Shown here piece after piece: positions 10,501 through 21,368 of a stretch of DNA of 64,000 bases. Every line of letters begins with the position of its first letter. Position 1 is the stretch's first letter. This stretch comes from Hygrophila difformis (lineage: Eukaryota; Streptophyta; Magnoliopsida; Lamiales; Acanthaceae). The notes beneath the pieces are model-generated. The model did not search any database, was not told the origin of the DNA, and saw only the letters and a program-made list of their open reading frames with translations. The stretch lies in contig JAOANR010000012.1 in NCBI GenBank assembly GCA_030278955.1, positions 29,443,977 through 29,507,976 of the forward strand, read 5' to 3'. Both the position numbers and the translations under genes were made by a program.

Positions 10501-10514
10501 TTGAATAATTATTA

Positions 10515-10844
10515 GGAAAAAAATGCAAATGATCCCATAACTTTGTGTTTAATTGATTTCTTAAATCATCCCATAATAATTCAATTAACCAAATCCATCC
10601 GCTAAGTATACTAGCTAATCCTCGCCCAATCAGTCCCACCAATCCTTTAATCCCAATTGACGATGACATGTCAACCCCATTAGCCACAGTAATCCGTGTG
10701 CCGCGTCATCGTTAATCAAGGGGTGGATGGTACTGATTGAGCGATGATTAATACATTTAGTGGATTGATTGGGTTAATTGAATTATTATGGGATGGTTTA
10801 AGAAATCAAACAAAGTTATGCAATCATTTGGGTTTTTTTTTTCC
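10515..10844. mobile_element. Mutator-type MITE
   Basis: A 330-bp element has inverted repeats of about 90 bp. The left end GGAAAAAAATGCAAATGATC matches the right end GGAAAAAAAAACCCAAATGA when that is read on the other strand, and CCCATAATAATTCAATTAA is matched inside. The flanks TAATTATTA (10506-10514) and TAGCTATTA (10845-10853) agree at 7 of 9 bases. Confidence 0.75.
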
Positions 10845-11219
10845 TAGCTATTAGAGAAGAAGCATCTTTGAAAAACAATTTTTTTTATTATTATTATTTT
10901 TTTTATTATTTCTTGGAATCATGTGGAGAGATGTTTTTGACTTCATTAGTTTGGATGGGCCTTATATAAGTATTTTTGGCTTCTACTTCTAATACAATGA
11001 AAATCACTTTTAACACGTACAATGAAAATGCTTGGATGGAGTTTTTAGAAAAAGCTAAAGCAAGCAAAGTCAAAAGTACCTATTACAATGAGTAAAGTTT
11101 AAAATACCCAGAATAGTTCAGTGAAATTACACTTTAAAATACTACTTCCTAGCCCATCTCCCTCCCTCATGCACAGACTACTGTATTTTGAATTGTTTTT
11201 TAAACATGTTGCTTTTATT
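10845..11219. other. AT-rich spacer
   Basis: No gene or element is recognised. The right end (11205-11219) is the left target duplication of the next SINE. Confidence 0.4.
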
Positions 11220-11367
11220 TTTTTAATTTTTTTTTTGAGTTATTAAATGTATGGAAAATGGTGGTGGGAGCCCATACCACACAAATTACAAAGAGAACAA
11301 AGGAGGGATAGGGTCCGGGTCGAACCCCAACCTAATTGGTTGGGAGTTGGGGGTAAGTCCCCAACTC
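11220..11367 (-). mobile_element. tRNA-derived SINE with 15-bp target duplication
   Basis: The direct repeat CATGTTGCTTTTATT flanks it at 11205-11219 and 11368-11382. A poly-T run at its left end is the tail of a minus-strand insertion. The body shares CACACAAATTACAAAG and the inverted GTTGGGAGTT region with the SINE at 14032-14205, and it has a B-box-like GGGTCGAACCCC. It is the same family in opposite orientation. Confidence 0.85.
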
Positions 11368-11498
11368 CATGTTGCTTTTATTAATACAATACACGATGCC
11401 CATATAAATATTATGTATTTTTATTTACTTTTTGTTAGAATAAAATTTATATTAATGGTTGGAAAAGCTACAGATAAAATATACTCTAATAAATAATA

Positions 11499-11763
11499 CT
11501 TCCTCCATTCTTTATTAAGTTTTTCATTATCATAGTTGATAGTACTATTAATTGTGTAACTTTGACTCAACTTTTTCACATAGTTTTATAAGATTAAACA
11601 TAGTCAGGTAAGATATTGTTGGATTCATCTAATCGTGTAGTTTTAGAATATCAAATTTTTGTAACTTTTACTTTTTTACAATTTGAGTTATTAACGATTA
11701 AAAATATATATTGAATAGTGTAAAATACAGGATGGGTGAAGTTAAAAAAAAAAACGCAAGGAG
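11499..11763. mobile_element. Stowaway/mariner-like MITE, degraded
   Basis: Ends CTTCCTCCATTC and CGCAAGGAG are flanked by TA on both sides. Length, AT-rich interior and TA target fit a Tc1/mariner MITE. The inverted repeats are worn. Confidence 0.6.
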
Positions 11764-12633
11764 TATTTTAAATTAAAAAGTATTATTATGCAATGATAAA
11801 AATTATTAGCAAGTAAACTCCTTTATTTACGAATATCCATAGAATAGGGAATTGTCTCAACATATTTAACTTTTAACAGTTTATTTTTATAAATATTTTT
11901 AGGTTTGAGTTTATAAATTTAAAATATAGAATATATTCGAGTTTAAGTTTTTAACTGTTTCTTTTATCAATAATTTTATTTATCTAATTATTTTGAGTTT
12001 GTAAATTAGAAGCAAACTGTTTACTCTATAAATAAGTAGAATTAATTTTTAATTTGTAATTTGTAAATTTCAGAAGCACATTTTATTTTTACATATCAAA
12101 AACACACGTTTGAAGAAAATATGCTTTTCAAAAATTTCATCCAAACACAACTTATCTTATATAGGTAAAAAATTTCATGGATGCCTGGAGCACTAGGTGA
12201 CGAACAAGTCGGTGAAATCCAAAAGTTGACGAAGTTTTAGGCGACGACATTCGTATATCGACGTCGTCGCCTTGTTGGTTGTCGATCTTTCCGCGAATTT
12301 CTTGTGGTGGATATACTTGCTTTTGACTTCTATGTTTTTCCAAAAAAAAAAAAGCTCATCCAAACGGGCCATAATATAAAATCTGCTATCCTTTGAAAAA
12401 TTTATAGAGGAAGTTATTGTCACTGTTCAACGTAGCTTGTTTAATTTACATTATTTTTTATAGTTTAATTTAATATTATTACACAAAGGAAATAAGGTTA
12501 AAATGGTAAATAAAAAAAAAGTAGAATAACTTAAGTGGAAAATGAAGAATTTAAAGTTTTGGGATTGAAACATAATAAATGAAAAGTATTGAGGGTCAAT
12601 TTAAATAACAATTGCAGGACCACTTAGTATCTA
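11764..12633. other. AT-rich spacer with a short GC-rich patch
   Basis: No gene is recognised. 12180-12340 is much richer in GC (several GACG/CGTC blocks) and is followed by a poly-A run at 12342-12352. It could be a short retroposed fragment, but no duplication or family was identified. Confidence 0.4.
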
Positions 12634-14031
12634 TCTATATAATAAATTCTAAATATTTTTTGCCTATGCAAACTCTTTCGTCCTTATTAATTTCAATTTA
12701 TTCTTTTTAATTTTAAGGGGTTAATCAATCATTATACCCTCACAAGATCAACGGCTATTATTAAAACATGTAGTTTACACGTAGGCGCTCTGTAATCGCT
12801 GGCTAATTCCAAATCATCTTCCACGTCACCAATATCTATATTGAGAAAATAAATGTATCTATTAATATCACAAAATCTTGAGAAAATCTTCATACATATT
12901 TAAAAAGATATAATTCTTTATATAAATTATTTTGATTGTATCTATAAATCATATTATTAATATAGAAACTTTTCTGTTACATATAATATAAATTATTTTT
13001 TTGATACATATAATATAAATTATTTCTTATCTATATAATAAATCCTGAATACTTTTTGGCATGTTCAGACTGTATTGCCCTAATTAAATATACTTCATCA
13101 TTTTTTAATTTTAAGGGTTAAACAGTAATTATGCTCTGGGTTTCCACGTAGGCGCTGATTAATCATCCAAAAAAGTACAGTCATTTGCACGTCACCGCTG
13201 AATCATCATCCTTGCCACATCATCAACCTTTTTTTTTTTCGGGAAAAACATCATCAACCTTTTAAATCTTTTATTTAGATAATAAATCTATTTATTAGTA
13301 TATGAAAATCTTGAGAAAGCTTTTCATATATTTTAAAAAAAGATATATATTGGAAACAAATTCTAATATATTTGATGTTTATGACAAATTTAGTAAAACC
13401 AATATATTATAAATCCTTTAATTGAATATTTATATTTTCAAATATTTATATTGCTTATATGTAAATATGAGCCTAAAATATTATTCTCAATCAATAGAAT
13501 AAATAAAAAATTTAATCTATATAATAAATCTTTAAAACTTTTTGGCATATGCAGACTGTATTGTCCATTTTCAAAATAACTCAATCTTTTTAATTTTAAG
13601 GGTTGATTAAGAGCACCGAGGATACCAACAAATCCCTCTTCAAAACATAACAGTTCTTTCAGGATGTAATGTGACTTCTTGAAAATAATTTATAGGCACA
13701 AAATATCTCTAAACCAATCAAAATCAAGACCATAAAATGGTCAAGTTTTCCATAAAACAATCAAATTCAAAATTTCATTTCTAATTTAGTTTTTTTAGGA
13801 AAATATTATTTTCAGCCTATTATTTGTATAACCCATTAAATTCCACCATGGCTACTGCTTTACCGAACTAACTATTTACTATAATTGTTATTGATGATCA
13901 ACAAAATGATTCTTCACTAATCTTATATTCAATTATTAACAACATAATTCTAACTTGCATAAATATTTCGAGAAATGACAAATTATTTGGAGTAAGATAC
14001 TTTTGAAATCACTCAATAACAAGTACTCCCT

Positions 14032-14205
14032 GGTGTTGGGGAGTTACCCTAGCAGTCAAGCCCCCTTCACCCAACCATAGGTTATGGTTGGGAGTTCGAT
14101 CCCCACCCAGCCCCTATCTCTCTCCCTTATCCCCCTTTGTAATTTGTGTGGTTTGGTCTCCCACACACCTTTGCCAACACATGAGTGTCACTGTTTACCA
14201 AAAAA
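14032..14205 (+). mobile_element. tRNA-derived SINE with 17-bp target duplication
   Basis: Flanks AATAACAAGTACTCCCT (14015-14031) and AATAACAAGCACTCCCT (14206-14222) differ at one base. The 5' part has a tRNA-like GCAGTCAAG and the B box GTTCGATCC, and the 3' end is an A-rich tail. It needs LINE enzymes supplied elsewhere. Confidence 0.9.
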
Positions 14206-14216
14206 AATAACAAGCA

Positions 14217-14477
14217 CTCCCTATGTCCCATTTGAAATGTCCGAAAAAATTCAGGACACACAGTCCAATGCATTTATCTAATAATTAATATCTTAAAATT
14301 TAGAAAAATAAAAATTATAAAAAATAAATATTCTAAAACTATGTTAAAGGACAAATCCAACAAGATCTTAATTGATTACATTTTTTCCAATATTACTGCA
14401 ACAAAAATTTAGGTCAAACATATATAATGAACATTATAAAAAGTCCAAATGAGACATCTGAAATGGGACAGATGGAG
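14217..14477. mobile_element. Stowaway/mariner-like MITE
   Basis: Inverted ends CTCCCTATGTCCCATTTG and AAATGGGACAGATGGAG are present. TA follows the right end. The TA before the left end is preserved in the SINE-duplicated copy (14026-14027) and reads CA next to the element. The SINE at 14032 inserted at its left terminus. Confidence 0.8.
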
Positions 14478-14519
14478 TATAATTTAAGAATCACCATGAG
14501 TTATTCGTATATGAGATAA

Positions 14520-15965
14520 TTTTTTTTTTGAGAATAAGAGGCCAAATACCTCAAAACATGAAACAGTCAAATTAGCAGTTACATCATTATCTTAACCAAA
14601 TGTAGACCTTCCGCAAGCACTCGTGACATCGAGAGACCGTCTGGAGAACAAGTCCAGACAACATAGACAACAACATACTCACTACCAGACACCTTACTGA
14701 AATGCAGCAGAAATAATAAAGCATCAGAACATCTTGTGCAGAAGCATTCCCACATGAGGCTTTTGGGACATCACAAACTGCAGACAGCTTAAAACACCAC
14801 CTGTTCCCGACTTCCCCGACTTCAGCTGCTCCATCGGGCAAATAAAAATCTCCACAGCGCATGAGTATATAAGAATCGTACAACTATACCCGAACTCATC
14901 CACAAAAGAAATTCACACCCATTTGTTACTCATAAGCTTTCGCCGCTCAGGTTCTTATTCAGACTTTAACGCCACTTCTTCCGCCAGACGATGACATTAC
15001 CATTATCAACTGATACCGCAGCTCAAAGTATCATCATTATCAGCTTTCTATGTAATGTGTCACTATGACAAACCCATAACCACTCTTCAGCATCATACCT
15101 CCCCTGCAAGACGCTCATAACCAATGTATTGCAACTAATGGATGGACACAAGCAGTTACTGGGGCAATGGCTGTATAAAAAAGAAGGGAATGAATGGCTA
15201 AAGGGAATGAGGAACTGCCTATAATTATCATCAGAAATCCAATACCCGAGATGCACATATGAAAATTTCGGAAAGACTATCCCAACCTTTCAATACAAGG
15301 AAAACCATGGTGCTCATTCTCAACTCTCAACAGATCTTCAAAAGCTTAAAAAATCATAATCTCAATTCTACCTTTTTTTTTCTTTTTTTTTCTTTTTTTT
15401 TTCTTTCTATCTTTATCTTTTTTTTTTTTTTTTTTACATAAGGAATACTGAATCCAAACAGCCATATATTTCTTTTTTTTTGATTCTAACCACTCCTTTT
15501 CAGGATGACCACTCATAGCTAATACCCACCATCTCTTTCTAGATACCACTCATAACCAATCAAGCTTCCCACCCAATTCATAGCTAATAATCTCTCGCCC
15601 TCCCTCTAGCACCCAAAACCCCACTACAGAATGATCAGCACAGGTATGCATCTTCAGGAGAATCATCTAATGATAATCTAGAGCAGTTCCTGATACTTCC
15701 CATGGTAAAGGGGAACAAATGCTGAGACGAAAAAGTGAACTGTTGGAAAATGTTAACATCTGTGGGCCAACGGGAGAAGGAATGATACAGGCTAAGTTCA
15801 GTAAGGAGTGTGGGCAGTAAAAGAATAAAGAAGAGGAGGACCTATAGGGTCAACGTAGCCACCATCAATTCCATTACATTGGCATGATACATCTGCAAGC
15901 TCAACATGATGTTCGAATAGATTATGGGGCCGGGGTCAAAGTAAACATCACATAGCACGAGTCAA
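14520..15965. other. Unassigned stretch inside Helitron-3, possible captured sequence
   Basis: Composition is clearly less AT-rich than the surrounding Helitron. It opens with a poly-T run (14521-14530), which would be a poly-A tail on the minus strand, so a retroposed transcript fragment is possible. No frame has a recognisable domain and no target duplication was found. Confidence 0.35.
15371..15436 (+). repeat. Pyrimidine tract
   Basis: Runs of T are broken by single C or A (TTTTTTTTC repeats). It is a simple low-complexity sequence. Confidence 0.9.
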
Positions 15966-16497
15966 AGAAATAAATAATTCAAATTCAGTAACATGTTATT
16001 ACTGGATGACAAGGTGATTGTATACACCTTTACATGATGACTTTATATGTATGTATTTGAGAACTCTTTTAAATAATGACAAACGTACGTAATTAGAAAT
16101 TTTTCCACAAACTTTACGTCGAGGAAGTAATGAGATATACAAAATGTAACAACCAAATATTGTTAAAAAATTATACAAAAGATGTGCCAATTGAAGATGA
16201 GTAAACTATGGTTAAGAAATAAATAATTCAAATTCAGTAACATGTTATTACTGGATGACAAGGTGATTGTATACACCTTTACATGATGACTTTATATGTA
16301 TGTATTTGAGAACTCTTTTAAATAATGACAAATGTACGTAATTAGAAATTTTTCCACAAACTTTACGTCGAGGAAGTAATGAGATATACAAAATGTAACA
16401 ACCAAATATTGTTAAAAAATTATACAAAAGATGTGCCAATTGAAGATGAGTAAATTATACAAAAGATGTGCCAATTGAAGATGAGTAAACTATGGTA
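15966..16497. repeat. 249-bp tandem repeat, about 2.1 copies
   Basis: AGAAATAAATAATTC begins copies at 15966 and 16215, and a partial third copy (AAATTATACAAAAGATGTGC onwards) follows at 16453. Copies are nearly identical. Each contains a 63-codon minus-strand frame starting MAHLLYNFLTIFG, with one Arg/His difference. With no family resemblance I treat the frame as incidental. Confidence 0.9.
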
Positions 16498-18474
16498 AAG
16501 ATAATGCGCAAGATAAGGATATTGATAGTACAATTATTGTCATTGTATCACGTTGCAGACCTACTTAGTATAAATGTACCAATATTTGTAGAAAATAATT
16601 CATATGAATCATGATATAATAATATATAGCTCTTGAACTCATATTGTCACAAAAAATTGTTCTCGATTATTTATTTGATGCTTTGTATTCTTTTTCAAAA
16701 AATTTAATAGGAGTCACGTGTTTAAAATGACGGAGCGATCTATTTCTACATAAATTACGATAGCTATAGTATGGATGAAATGGGACGGAGATATTGACTT
16801 TCTTTATATTTATATATACAATATGAATTATGAAAATTTTCACTATAGCAACTGGTTAGTCAATACCTATTTGTTTTGTTAATTAAATTAATAAATTGTT
16901 GATTATATATCTATTTTATAAATGAAAAAAAATCGCCCGTGCGCAGCGGGCGGGTTAAAAATCTAGTTAAATTAATAAATTGTTGATTATATATCTATTT
17001 TATAAATGAAAAAAAATCGCCCGTGCGCAGCGGGCGGGTTAAAATCTAGTATAAATTACTTTTCATATATATTTTTTGGTACAATTGTAAAAAACTATTA
17101 ATATTATAATATAATTAAATAAATTTAGTTAGGTTAAAAATTTATGTCTATAAATACTCATGTATCAATATAAGGAATATAATTACCATATTTTATATAA
17201 AAATATAATTTTGTGAACTATAAAAATTTAATGAATTTTAAATCCTAATTTGATATCAGGCTTAATTTTTAAATTAAACAATATTAAAAAAAAATGTAAA
17301 TATATGTTTTTAAATTGTAGTAAATATATTTATCATATCAAATATTAATAGACATAAAACTATATAATATTAATTCTTTGATCAAATATATAATAGTACT
17401 CCTATACTTAAGAAATATAAAATATTATAATATTATTAAGTAAATTCAATTAGGTTGAAAATATGTGTCTAGAATATAATCCTATATCAATGTAAGGAAT
17501 TTAAGATAATAGATTTCAAACATTCTTTATCAATGACATATTTTAAATATAAATGTTTCATTAAAATATGGTGTAAACAGTAAATTGACCCTAAAAATAT
17601 TGATTAATATAAAATGACTAATCACCTAAAAAATTTCATACCATTCTAAACAAATTCTACATAATTTTTTTTAAAGAAGAAAAGAAAGAAAAGGAAAAAA
17701 CAAAAGACTAAAACACATCATAGTTTCAGTGTTAGACATAATATCATTAATCCTTATTTATTTCAATATAAATAAAAATGTATATGAAATTCAGAGTAAA
17801 TTTTTATATAATTTTTTATATAAATAATTTGTATTGTAAAAGGATATAAGAAGCATATTAATATAAACAATTGTAAAGATTTGTGGGAATCATAAATAGT
17901 TTTGGGTTGTAGCATTATTTTTACTCAAAAGCTCTAATATTTTTTGAAGTGATCATGACGTCCAAGCATGATCAAAATATGTGAATATAAACTTTCAATC
18001 AAACATATTTAACATTTTATTTTTCACAAAAAATAAGCTAAAGTGAACATTTAACATCTTTATCTTTGTCTTTATCTTTATCTTTATAATATATAAAAGT
18101 TAATCGACTTGTGAATAGTAGAATTCTTATGAATAGTAGCTCTAAAAACCCTCTTAGGAATAGTGTTTTTTGGCACAATCTCCAATGACAATGAGATTAT
18201 GAAATGTACTTTGATAGCTTTTTGGTAACTCTAAAAAGGAGCCCTAAATAAGAAATCTATGGATAAATTCAAATTTTGATTTTTTGAATTCCGTGTACAT
18301 GTAAGTTATCATGATTATTATTACTATAAATAATATTCTAGCATTTGTTTTTAGAATTCACCTCTCTAGTTTTTTAATAGATCCCTATAATGATACATTG
18401 TTGCAATTGCTTGCCATACTTTTAGTTGGGTATCGGATGTATCTTACTTTTCCAACGAAGTTCAATCTTATATA

Positions 18475-18663
18475 CTCCCTCCGACCCAATTGAAATATTC
18501 TAATTACTATTTTTGGATGTTCCATTACAAATATTTTTTTTCTATAAATAGAACTAATTTTCCCTTCAACAACTATGTGGACTCCATCATATACTCACAA
18601 ATCAACTCTACCTTAATTCTCGTGCCCAATAGTAACAAGACAATTGTAATAGGACTGAGGGAG
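18475..18663. mobile_element. Stowaway-like MITE with TA duplication
   Basis: Ends CTCCCTCCGACCC and GGACTGAGGGAG are flanked by TA at 18473-18474 and 18664-18665. The length of 189 bp is typical. Confidence 0.85.
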
Positions 18664-19382
18664 TATAATGGTAGGTTTTTATCAATTCTTAAGCTCCATG
18701 AAATATGAGATATTAAAAGTACAAGGAAACATGAGACCTTAAAAAAATAAAACAAAACATGAGATTTTAAACGTATGGCGGGAGAATTCACATAATGGCG
18801 CAGTTGATGGATTTTTATGTCTCCACCTAACTAATAAATATAGAGGTGCCTTTGTTTGTTCTTAAGAGATATATGTATAGTTTCACATTTGGGTACTTTT
18901 GTTTTTTCTAAATAGTTCTATGTGTAGTCTCACATTTTGAGGTAGTTTTTACCATATCCCGCCCAATTCGGGCAAGGTAATACTAGTAAATATAAATATA
19001 CAATACTAAACTTATCAATTTTTCTACTTGCTCTCATTATTTTAGATATGAAAACGAAACTTTATATTTAGTTTTTTAACAGTAAAAAAAATTATTTTAT
19101 GTTATGTTCACTTGGTTGTGGGGTTTGAATTTTTATTCCATCCTCTTATTCTCTCAGTTATTTCCCTTTTAATTTTTTGTTACATGCATTCGAACTACCA
19201 TTTTAAACAAAAGACTTTTTTTTGGTAAATAAGTATGAGAAGACGGGCAAAGAGAAAAAGAAAAAGGAAAATCGAAAACACAAATAAAAGACTTTGAATC
19301 TCATGTAATCCAAAAAAAATATATTCTCATTTTATATCCTCATATAAGTTCAACAACCGTGCGCAGCGGGCGAAAAATCTAG

Positions 19383-20008
19383 TTCAAATAATTTTTGAAC
19401 TAAATTGGTCCAGTTAAATTATTCAAATACTTTATGAACTAAATCGGTGAAAGGTGGAGGTATAAGATCTTTTTGTATTAATTCCTTAGCAAGTACAGCA
19501 ATCTCGTTCACTTTGATGAGATGATGTTCAAATTCATTACTAGGATTATTACTTTAAAATAAGTTTTAGAATAGGCTTAAAATTAGACTGGTGACTACAT
19601 ACATAGCTGACAATTAAACTGCAATAATATAAACAAATTAAAATTATTAATAGAAGTATTGTCAACTGCAATAATATAAACAAATTAAAATTATTAATAG
19701 AAGTAATTTATTAAGCTACCTGTTGGTAGCCACGTAGGTTTGGTTATGATATTTATCTCGAGGAGTGAGTTGGTATCCATATGTCGGTTTAATGGTTGGA
19801 ACCTCTTCTAGATGTTTTCTCACGAAAAAAAAAAAAATCATATCATCTCATAATTTGAATAAAATTCTAAAACAGTCCCAATAAAATCAAATTAGACGAA
19901 TCCGTCCCACAACTATCCTAATCATCGCCGAGCCCGTCCATGAACCGATTTTTTCGCTAATCGCCGAACCCGTCCATTAACATTGTACCTTGAGTTTGAC
20001 CTTCTTGT
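19383..20008. other. Spacer between Helitron-1 and copia-2
   Basis: No gene is recognised. A 42-bp unit beginning AACTGCAATAATATAAAC is repeated in tandem at about 19616 and 19664. A poly-A run lies at 19826-19838. Confidence 0.5.
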
Positions 20009-20922
20009 TGTTAGGTCCACAGTCTAAGCAAGTGAGATAACTTTATGTAGTGGTTCACTGTAAGTGTTCGAACACAGACAATGAACAAACAGATTAAGAT
20101 ACCAGTGTGTAACTTAAGCACAGCGGAATAAAGTAGAGCATAAAGTAAACAAACAACACAAAGAGTTGTTGACCCAGTTCGGCCTTCGACCTACGTCTGG
20201 GGATACCAATCCAGGAGATTATTTCACTATTGTTTCAACAATGGTTTACAACCACACACAGTAGTAAAATAAGTTGAATGCCTTCACTCCAAACTCCAAG
20301 CGGATAGTTATCTCCATTTATTTCAACTTCCCAAAGCTGGCGAACTTTGAGTTTCCCCTGAAGAAGCCCGTGAAGCACTCCTCCTTGTCGAGATGATATA
20401 AGCGATGAAGTCTTCTTCCTTGTTTCACCTTGAGCACTCTTCTTAAATCTATCACAGATCCACTTAAGGAGACTAGAGCACAACCAAATACAGATGTGCT
20501 CAAGGCTTACTCTATCTTACAGCAACAAATAGATTCTGTGAAAACGAGGCTGTAGATCAAAGTGGCTTCTCAATAAGTTGTTCCGAAAGCTTGAGAGAGT
20601 TTCAGAGTATTTCGAAAATGATAAGAGTGAGAAGTAAGTCTTCCAATCCTCATAAACTCCCTTTATCCAAGAAGCTCTGCAAGTTTGAATGGTCTTGTTT
20701 CTAGATTGGGAAAGAGCCGTTGAGCTTGTGAGAAACCTTGTTCAAATCTCCTTTCACTAATCTGGGAAGGAGTCCTGCAAGGAATATTAGTATACAATCT
20801 CCTAGATTAGGAAAGAGCCGTTGGGGTTGATCCCAGTCTTCCAAATAATCTTCAGTTCACACATGTTCATCTATTATGTTGGATCATCGGTATCGAACTT
20901 CCATCAAAACCTTGACTCAACA
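20009..20922 (-). repeat. 3' LTR of copia-2
   Basis: In plus orientation it starts TGTTAGGTCC and ends GACTCAACA (TG...CA). It is 914 bp, almost the same length as the copia-1 LTR, with the same last ten bases (GGACCTAACA in element orientation) but a mostly different body. The two elements are therefore related families, not copies. Confidence 0.85.
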
Positions 20923-20937
20923 ATCTCCCCCTTTTTG
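20923..20937 (-). promoter_or_regulatory. Polypurine tract of copia-2
   Basis: On the minus strand AAAAAGGGGGAGAT lies directly before the LTR. It is identical to the tract of copia-1 at 41560-41573. Confidence 0.85.
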
Positions 20938-21368
20938 ACAGGAAGTGAGCCGGTACAATAAATCCAACTGGTGATGAACTATTACAATAAACAGCTCTAA
21001 GCAGACAGCAAACCCCATATTCCCAACCACCAATTACATCCCCAATAAGCTCAAAAATACAACATGATATGCACAGAGCTTAATAAGTAATCAACAGGTA
21101 AAAGGCAGCAGATAGATCACTAGATAAACATAATCAGTTCACAAGGTTCAACCATAAACATCCATCCAACAAAACACAAACCACATCCATCAATAGTTTT
21201 AAAACATAACACAGATAAAAACCAGATAAAGACAGAGTTTCTTAAGCAAAAGAACTCAATATGGAAACGTTTAAGGGTTAGAAAGATGTTACCAAATTCC
21301 TAGGGAGTCTTCATCAGAAGCTAAAGTTGGAGTATCTACTCCCTCTCTGGATAACTTTTTATGTCAAA

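Larger units (their letters stand above)
13516..16966 (+). mobile_element. Inner Helitron (Helitron-3), nested in Helitron-2
   Basis: It starts TCTATATAATAAATCT after A13515 and ends CGCCCG-TGCGCAG-CGGGCG then CTAG at 16966, before T16967. The 83 bp following it repeat its own last 83 bp almost exactly, as expected if a family member inserted next to the 3' part of another. It carries a SINE, a MITE, an unassigned 1.4-kb stretch and a 249-bp tandem repeat, so it may have picked up foreign sequence. Confidence 0.78.
13030..17049 (+). mobile_element. Middle Helitron (Helitron-2), nested in Helitron-1
   Basis: It starts TCTATATAATAAATCC after A13029. It ends with the perfect hairpin CGCCCG-TGCGCAG-CGGGCG and CTAG before T17050. 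With Helitron-3 removed its own length is 486 plus 83 bp, about 570 bp, and the junctions are again A|T. It is non-autonomous. Confidence 0.78.
12634..19382 (+). mobile_element. Outer non-autonomous Helitron (Helitron-1)
   Basis: It starts TCTATATAATAAATTC after an A and ends with a hairpin-like GTGCGCAGCGGGC, then CTAG, before a T, the Helitron hallmarks (TC...CTRR between A and T, no target duplication). Its own sequence, 12634-13029 plus 17050-19382 (about 2.73 kb), is similar along its length to the Helitron at 57419-60140, for example around AAATTGACCCTAAAAATATTG. Rolling-circle replication-initiator and helicase genes are absent, so it would depend on another copy. Confidence 0.85.

Noticed and set aside
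15999..16439. Two identical 63-codon frames starting MAHLLYNFLTIFG as a duplicated small gene
   Set aside because: They lie in a 249-bp tandem repeat within a Helitron, have no recognisable family, and are duplicated only because the whole unit is. Kept as a repeat.
16884..17049. True 83-bp tandem duplication of a Helitron tail
   Set aside because: Three starts and three ends with A|T junctions fit nested insertion better. The alternative is kept as a refuting test in the finding.
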